This document shows, piece by piece, positions 60,538 through 64,000 of a DNA stretch of 64,000 bases. The DNA is from DAIDKA01 sp036498905 (GTDB taxonomy: Bacteria > Pseudomonadota > Gammaproteobacteria > Steroidobacterales > Steroidobacteraceae): the NCBI GenBank assembly GCA_036498905.1, contig DASYER010000032.1, positions 124,001-188,000 on the forward strand, read 5' to 3'. The notes beneath the pieces are model-generated. The model saw nothing but the letters and a program-made list of their open reading frames with translations, made no database searches and was not told the DNA's origin. How positions within the stretch are numbered: the stretch's first letter is position 1; each line of letters opens with the position of its first letter. The translations under genes were made by a program, and so were the position numbers.

Positions 60538-62406
60538 ATGCTTGAGTATCCGCGCTGGAAATACCTGCTGATTCTCGTGGTGCTGGTGCTTGGGCTGATA
60601 CTGGCGCTACCCAATATTTTTGGTCAGGACCTGGCGCTGCAAATCGCGCGCAAGGACCATGATCCAATGAAGGCCGGCGCGCTGCCGGCAATCGAGCAGT
60701 TCCTGAACGATCAGCACCTGGCCTATTCCAGCGCCTATCTGGATGGCGATCGGGCGATGGTGCGCTTCGCCGACAGCCCGGATCAGCTCAAGGCACGCGA
60801 CGCCGTCAATACCAAGTTCGCCGATCAGTACATCACGGCTTTGTCGATTGCTTCGCGGGAGCCCGCGCTGCTGCGCGATGTAGGCCTGCGGCCGATGAAG
60901 CTGGGCCTGGACCTGCAGGGTGGTCTGTACCTTCTGTATCAGGTCGATACGCAAAGCGCGATTGCGCAGCTGCTGGACAGCTATGCCCAGGATCTGCGGC
61001 GCGCCCTTTCCAAGGCCAATGTGGCGTTCAACGAGGTGGCCATCGCGTCCTCCACCAGCGCCGCCGCCGACAGCCTGCGCGTCACCCTTCCGGCCGGCAC
61101 CAAACTGGATGACGTCGAGGCCATTGCCAAGAAGACGTTGCCCGATCTGCCGTTCACGGTGCTGGCACTGCCCAGCGGCCCTACGTTGCAGGGAACACTC
61201 ACGACGGCACAGATCCGCGACCGGCAGGACTATGCCATCCAGCAGAACCTCCTGGTGCTGCGTAACCGCGTCAATCAGCTGGGTGTTTCCGAACCGATCG
61301 TTCAGCGCCAGGGCGCCGATCGCATCAATGTGCAGCTGCCGGGTGTGCAGAACTCCGCCGAGGCCAAGGACATCCTGAGCAAGGTCGCCACCCTGGAGTT
61401 CCGCCTCAACGCCTCCACCGGCGACCCCTACGATGTCGCTCAGCACGGCAATGCGCCGGTGGGCACCAAGCTGTACTACACGAACAAGGGCCAGCCGCTG
61501 CTGCTCAAGCGCGAAATCATCGCGACCGGCGATGAGCTCACCAGTGCCACGGCCGCGACCGATCAGGACGGCCCGATCGTGAACATCAAGCTGGATTCGC
61601 GGGCCGGCGATCGCATGCTGGCGGTGACCCGTGCCAATCTCGGCCACCCGATGGCGGTCGTGTACATCGAAAAGCGCAGCGAGGTCAGCGAAGTCAACGG
61701 CAAGAAGGTGACCCGCTATATCACCGATGAGAAGGTCATCAACGACGCCACCATCCAGGGCGTCTTCGGCAATGCCTTTCGCATCTCCGGCATGACGGCG
61801 GGCGAGTCGCGGGACCTGTCATTGCTGCTGCGCGCCGGTTCGCTGTCGGTGCCGATCTATCCGATCGATGAGCGCACGATCGGCCCGAGCCTCGGCAAGG
61901 ACAACATCCAGCGCGGCCGCGATGCCCTGCTGATCGGCATGGGCGCGGTGTTCGTGTTCATGCTCCTCTACTACCGAGTGTTTGGGCTGGTCGCCGACAT
62001 CGTGCTGCTGGCGAACGTCGTGCTGCTGACGGCGTTGTATTCGCTGTTCGGCGGCGTGCTGACGCTGCCCGGTATCGCCGGCATCATTCTGACCGTCGGC
62101 ATCGCGGTGGATGCGAACGTGCTGATCTACGAACGGATCCGTGAGGAGCTGCGCAACGGCGTCTCGCCGCAAGCGGCGATCCGCGCCGGCTTCGACAAGG
62201 CGTTCTCGGCCATCGCCGACTCCAACGTCACCACCATTATCGCCGGCCTGGTGCTGTGGGTCTTCGGCACCGGCCCGGTGAAGGGCTTCGCCGTGGTGCT
62301 GGTGCTGGGAATTGCCACTTCGATGTTCACCTCACTCATGGGCAGTCGCGCCATGATCACCCTCATGTATGGCGGCCGGCGCAAGCTCGCCCGCCTGCCA
62401 ATCTGA
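60538..62406 (+). CDS. secD: Protein translocase subunit SecD
   Basis: The 622-residue protein has an N-terminal helix (YLLILVVLVLGLILALPNIFG), a large periplasmic P1 domain (GLDLQGGLYLLYQVD, NQLGVSEPIVQRQGADRI) and five C-terminal helices containing GIAGIILTVGIAVDANVLIYERIREEL, the SecD proton-path motif. It uses the proton gradient to pull proteins out of SecYEG on the periplasmic side. ATG 60538. It is followed by secF after 25 nt. Confidence 0.97.
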   Translation: MLEYPRWKYLLILVVLVLGLILALPNIFGQDLALQIARKDHDPMKAGALPAIEQFLNDQHLAYSSAYLDGDRAMVRFADSPDQLKARDAVNTKFADQYITALSIASREPALLRDVGLRPMKLGLDLQGGLYLLYQVDTQSAIAQLLDSYAQDLRRALSKANVAFNEVAIASSTSAAADSLRVTLPAGTKLDDVEAIAKKTLPDLPFTVLALPSGPTLQGTLTTAQIRDRQDYAIQQNLLVLRNRVNQLGVSEPIVQRQGADRINVQLPGVQNSAEAKDILSKVATLEFRLNASTGDPYDVAQHGNAPVGTKLYYTNKGQPLLLKREIIATGDELTSATAATDQDGPIVNIKLDSRAGDRMLAVTRANLGHPMAVVYIEKRSEVSEVNGKKVTRYITDEKVINDATIQGVFGNAFRISGMTAGESRDLSLLLRAGSLSVPIYPIDERTIGPSLGKDNIQRGRDALLIGMGAVFVFMLLYYRVFGLVADIVLLANVVLLTALYSLFGGVLTLPGIAGIILTVGIAVDANVLIYERIREELRNGVSPQAAIRAGFDKAFSAIADSNVTTIIAGLVLWVFGTGPVKGFAVVLVLGIATSMFTSLMGSRAMITLMYGGRRKLARLPI

Positions 62407-62431
62407 GCGCTCGTCGCGTCGAGGATACAAC

Positions 62432-63370
62432 GTGGAATTTTTTCACAAGCCGACCAATTTCCCGTTCATGGCCACCCGCAAGGTGTACTACGGGCTGTCC
62501 ATCCTCATGGTCATCGTCTCGATCGCATCGTTTGCCACTCGCGGGCTGAACCTCGCCATTGATTTCACCGGCGGCGTGAACATCCCGGCGACCTTCCCGA
62601 CCGCGGCCAATGTGGATGCGGTGCGCGCGGCCATGGCCAAGGCCGGGTATCCCGACCCGCAGGTGCAAAGCTTCGGCACCTCCCGTGACGTATCGATTCG
62701 CCTGCCGCCGCTGAACGTGAAGCAGGACGCACAGACCATCCGCGCGCAGGTGACCAAGGTCCTGCAGGGTGTGGATCCGGGTGTGCAGGTACAGGCACCG
62801 GATATCGTGGGCCCACAGGTAGGTGGAGAGCTGCGGCGCAGTGCCGCCTTGGCGCTGCTCTTTACGCTCATCGGTATCGCGATCTACATCGCCTTGCGTT
62901 TCCATACCTGGCGCCTATCCCTGGGCGCCATCCTCGCCGTGATTCATGATCCGATCCTGGTGCTGGGCATATTCTCGCTGTCGCAGACATCCTTCGACCT
63001 GCCGGCCGTCGCGGCCATCCTGGCGGTCATCGGCTACTCACTGAACGACACCGTCGTGGTGTTCGATCGAATCCGAGAACGCTTTCATGCCAACCGGCGG
63101 CTGGCCTCGGCGCTGGTGCTCGATCAGTCGATCAACCAGACGCTGTCGCGAACCATCATGACCAAGGTGGTGACGGCCATCGTGGTGCTGGCACTGCTGT
63201 TCATCGGCGGGCAGGCGCTGCGCGGGTTCTCCGAGGCGCTGATGATCGGCATCCTCGCCGGCACGTATTCGTCGATCTACATTTCCAGTGCAATCGCGCT
63301 GGATTTCGGACTCACGTCGGAACATATCTTCCCGACCGCCAAGAAGACCGCCATCGACGCCATGCCTTGA
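62432..63370 (+). CDS. secF: Protein translocase subunit SecF
   Basis: The 312-residue protein has an N-terminal helix (YYGLSILMVIVSIASFATRGL), the small periplasmic domain GLNLAIDFTGGVN, and C-terminal helices with GYSLNDTVVVFDRIRE. GTG at 62432 is chosen because of GAGGA six bases before and because the family N-terminus (FFHKPTNFPFM) begins here. The longer frame from 62369 overlaps secD. It acts with SecD and YajC. Confidence 0.96.
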   Translation: MEFFHKPTNFPFMATRKVYYGLSILMVIVSIASFATRGLNLAIDFTGGVNIPATFPTAANVDAVRAAMAKAGYPDPQVQSFGTSRDVSIRLPPLNVKQDAQTIRAQVTKVLQGVDPGVQVQAPDIVGPQVGGELRRSAALALLFTLIGIAIYIALRFHTWRLSLGAILAVIHDPILVLGIFSLSQTSFDLPAVAAILAVIGYSLNDTVVVFDRIRERFHANRRLASALVLDQSINQTLSRTIMTKVVTAIVVLALLFIGGQALRGFSEALMIGILAGTYSSIYISSAIALDFGLTSEHIFPTAKKTAIDAMP

Positions 63371-63387
63371 ATCGCGGAAGGTAGAGG

Positions 63388-64000
63388 ATGACGGCACTGC
63401 TGTCCGATCCGCAAGCCTGGCTGGCGTTCGCAACGCTGGCGCTACTTGAGATCGTCCTGGGTGTCGACAACATCATCTTCCTCGCCATTCTGGTGTCGAA
63501 GCTGCCGTACACACAGCAACGTTCGGCGCGCATTGCCGGTCTGGCGCTGGCGATGTGCACGCGGATCGGGTTGCTGTACTCGGTTGTGTGGCTGACGCGT
63601 CTGACGCGACCGCTGATTGAAGTAGGGTCACAGCAGCTGTCCGGGCGTGACCTGATACTGCTGGGCGGCGGCCTGTTCCTGCTCGCGAAGAGCGTCATTG
63701 AAATCCATCACGCGCTGGAGGGAGCGGCCCGCAACAATCAGCCGCGTCTGCTGGCCGGATTCGTGCTGACCGTAATCCAGATCGCGCTCATCGACATTAT
63801 TTTTTCGCTCGATTCGGTGTTCGTCGCGGTCGGTCTCGCCAAGGACCTGGCCATCATGGTCGCGGCCATCATCGCGGCGATATTCGTCATGATGTGGGTG
63901 GCCGGGACGATCGGCGACTTCGTTGAGCGTCATCCCACCATCAAGATGCTGGCGCTGGCCTTTCTGATCCTCATAGGCGCAAGCCTCATCGCCGAAGCCC
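63388..64000 (+). CDS. TerC-family membrane protein (cut by right edge)
   Basis: At least 204 residues are visible before the window ends. Helices include WLAFATLALLEIVLGVDNIIFLAILVSKL, GLLYSVVWLT, LILLGGGLFLLAKSVIEIHHALEG and IDIIFSLDSVFVAVGLAKD. The paired acidic motifs GVDNIIF and SLDSV are the TerC signature. Members such as Alx and MeeF-like proteins move Mn2+ or Ca2+ and some act in metal handling of exported proteins. ATG 63388 has AGGTAGAGG upstream. It follows secF by 17 nt. Confidence 0.9.
   Translation, partial: MTALLSDPQAWLAFATLALLEIVLGVDNIIFLAILVSKLPYTQQRSARIAGLALAMCTRIGLLYSVVWLTRLTRPLIEVGSQQLSGRDLILLGGGLFLLAKSVIEIHHALEGAARNNQPRLLAGFVLTVIQIALIDIIFSLDSVFVAVGLAKDLAIMVAAIIAAIFVMMWVAGTIGDFVERHPTIKMLALAFLILIGASLIAEA

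Overview
This is a gene-dense, high-GC, roughly 64 kb chromosomal window from a Gram-negative bacterium, most likely a gammaproteobacterium. The support is gene order: xerD next to dsbC, queA-tgt-yajC-secD-secF in a row, fdxA, gpmA, zapE and a 1599-residue NAD-dependent glutamate dehydrogenase. TonB systems, a Wzi-type outer-membrane protein and an RraB-like protein agree with this. Many starts are GTG or TTG and many neighbours overlap by 1-4 nt. A Steroidobacterales, Nevskiales or Xanthomonadales-like lineage is a guess only. I see no phage, insertion sequence or CRISPR array.

Layout. 1-5.7 kb: the end of an HDOD protein, a PadR-TonB pair, a secreted CAP protein, a Wzi-like protein and a Tat-exported multicopper oxidase. 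5.8-19.7 kb: one tightly packed plus-strand operon (DUF4159, vWA/amidotransferase-like, caspase-like, TPR-gluzincin peptidase, MoxR ATPase, DUF58, BatA-like, DUF4175), which looks like an envelope-associated MoxR/vWA machine with two peptidase-like members. 19.7-22.6 kb: an NTF2-like lipoprotein, a YdcF protein, a DODA-type dioxygenase and a poorly coding stretch. 22.6-31.3 kb: a TPR-GGDEF protein, glpD-glpK, a double ABC ATPase with an MFS carrier, and a PhzF protein.

31.4-35.4 kb is a thiamin salvage operon behind a TPP riboswitch: TonB-dependent receptor, YkoF/MTH1187-like protein, PnuC/PnuT permease and a thiamine-kinase-like phosphotransferase. 35.4-46.1 kb holds a ferredoxin, an anchored RraB-like protein and a minus-strand run (plsC-type acyltransferase, SDR, ETF-QO, zapE, NAD-GDH, gpmA). 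46.3-50 kb: xerD, dsbC, fdxA, a NUDIX protein and an alpha/beta hydrolase coupled to an unusual ferritin-like/Fer4_19/double-CDGSH fusion.

52.2-53.7 kb carries the most striking regulatory signal. A sigma-54 promoter is followed by two tandem hairpins with identical hexaloops that fit the ANTAR-antiterminator target pattern. The second hairpin overlaps the 5' arm of a strong intrinsic terminator, and an alginate-export-type porin follows. This is the architecture of nitrogen/nitrate-assimilation control, which suggests that the porin serves nitrogen-source uptake. 53.7-64 kb: a double retropepsin-TPR protein, tRNA-Leu(CAA), an ECF sigma factor with a small membrane protein and a two-PDZ protein, then queA-tgt-yajC-secDF and a TerC protein that runs off the right edge.
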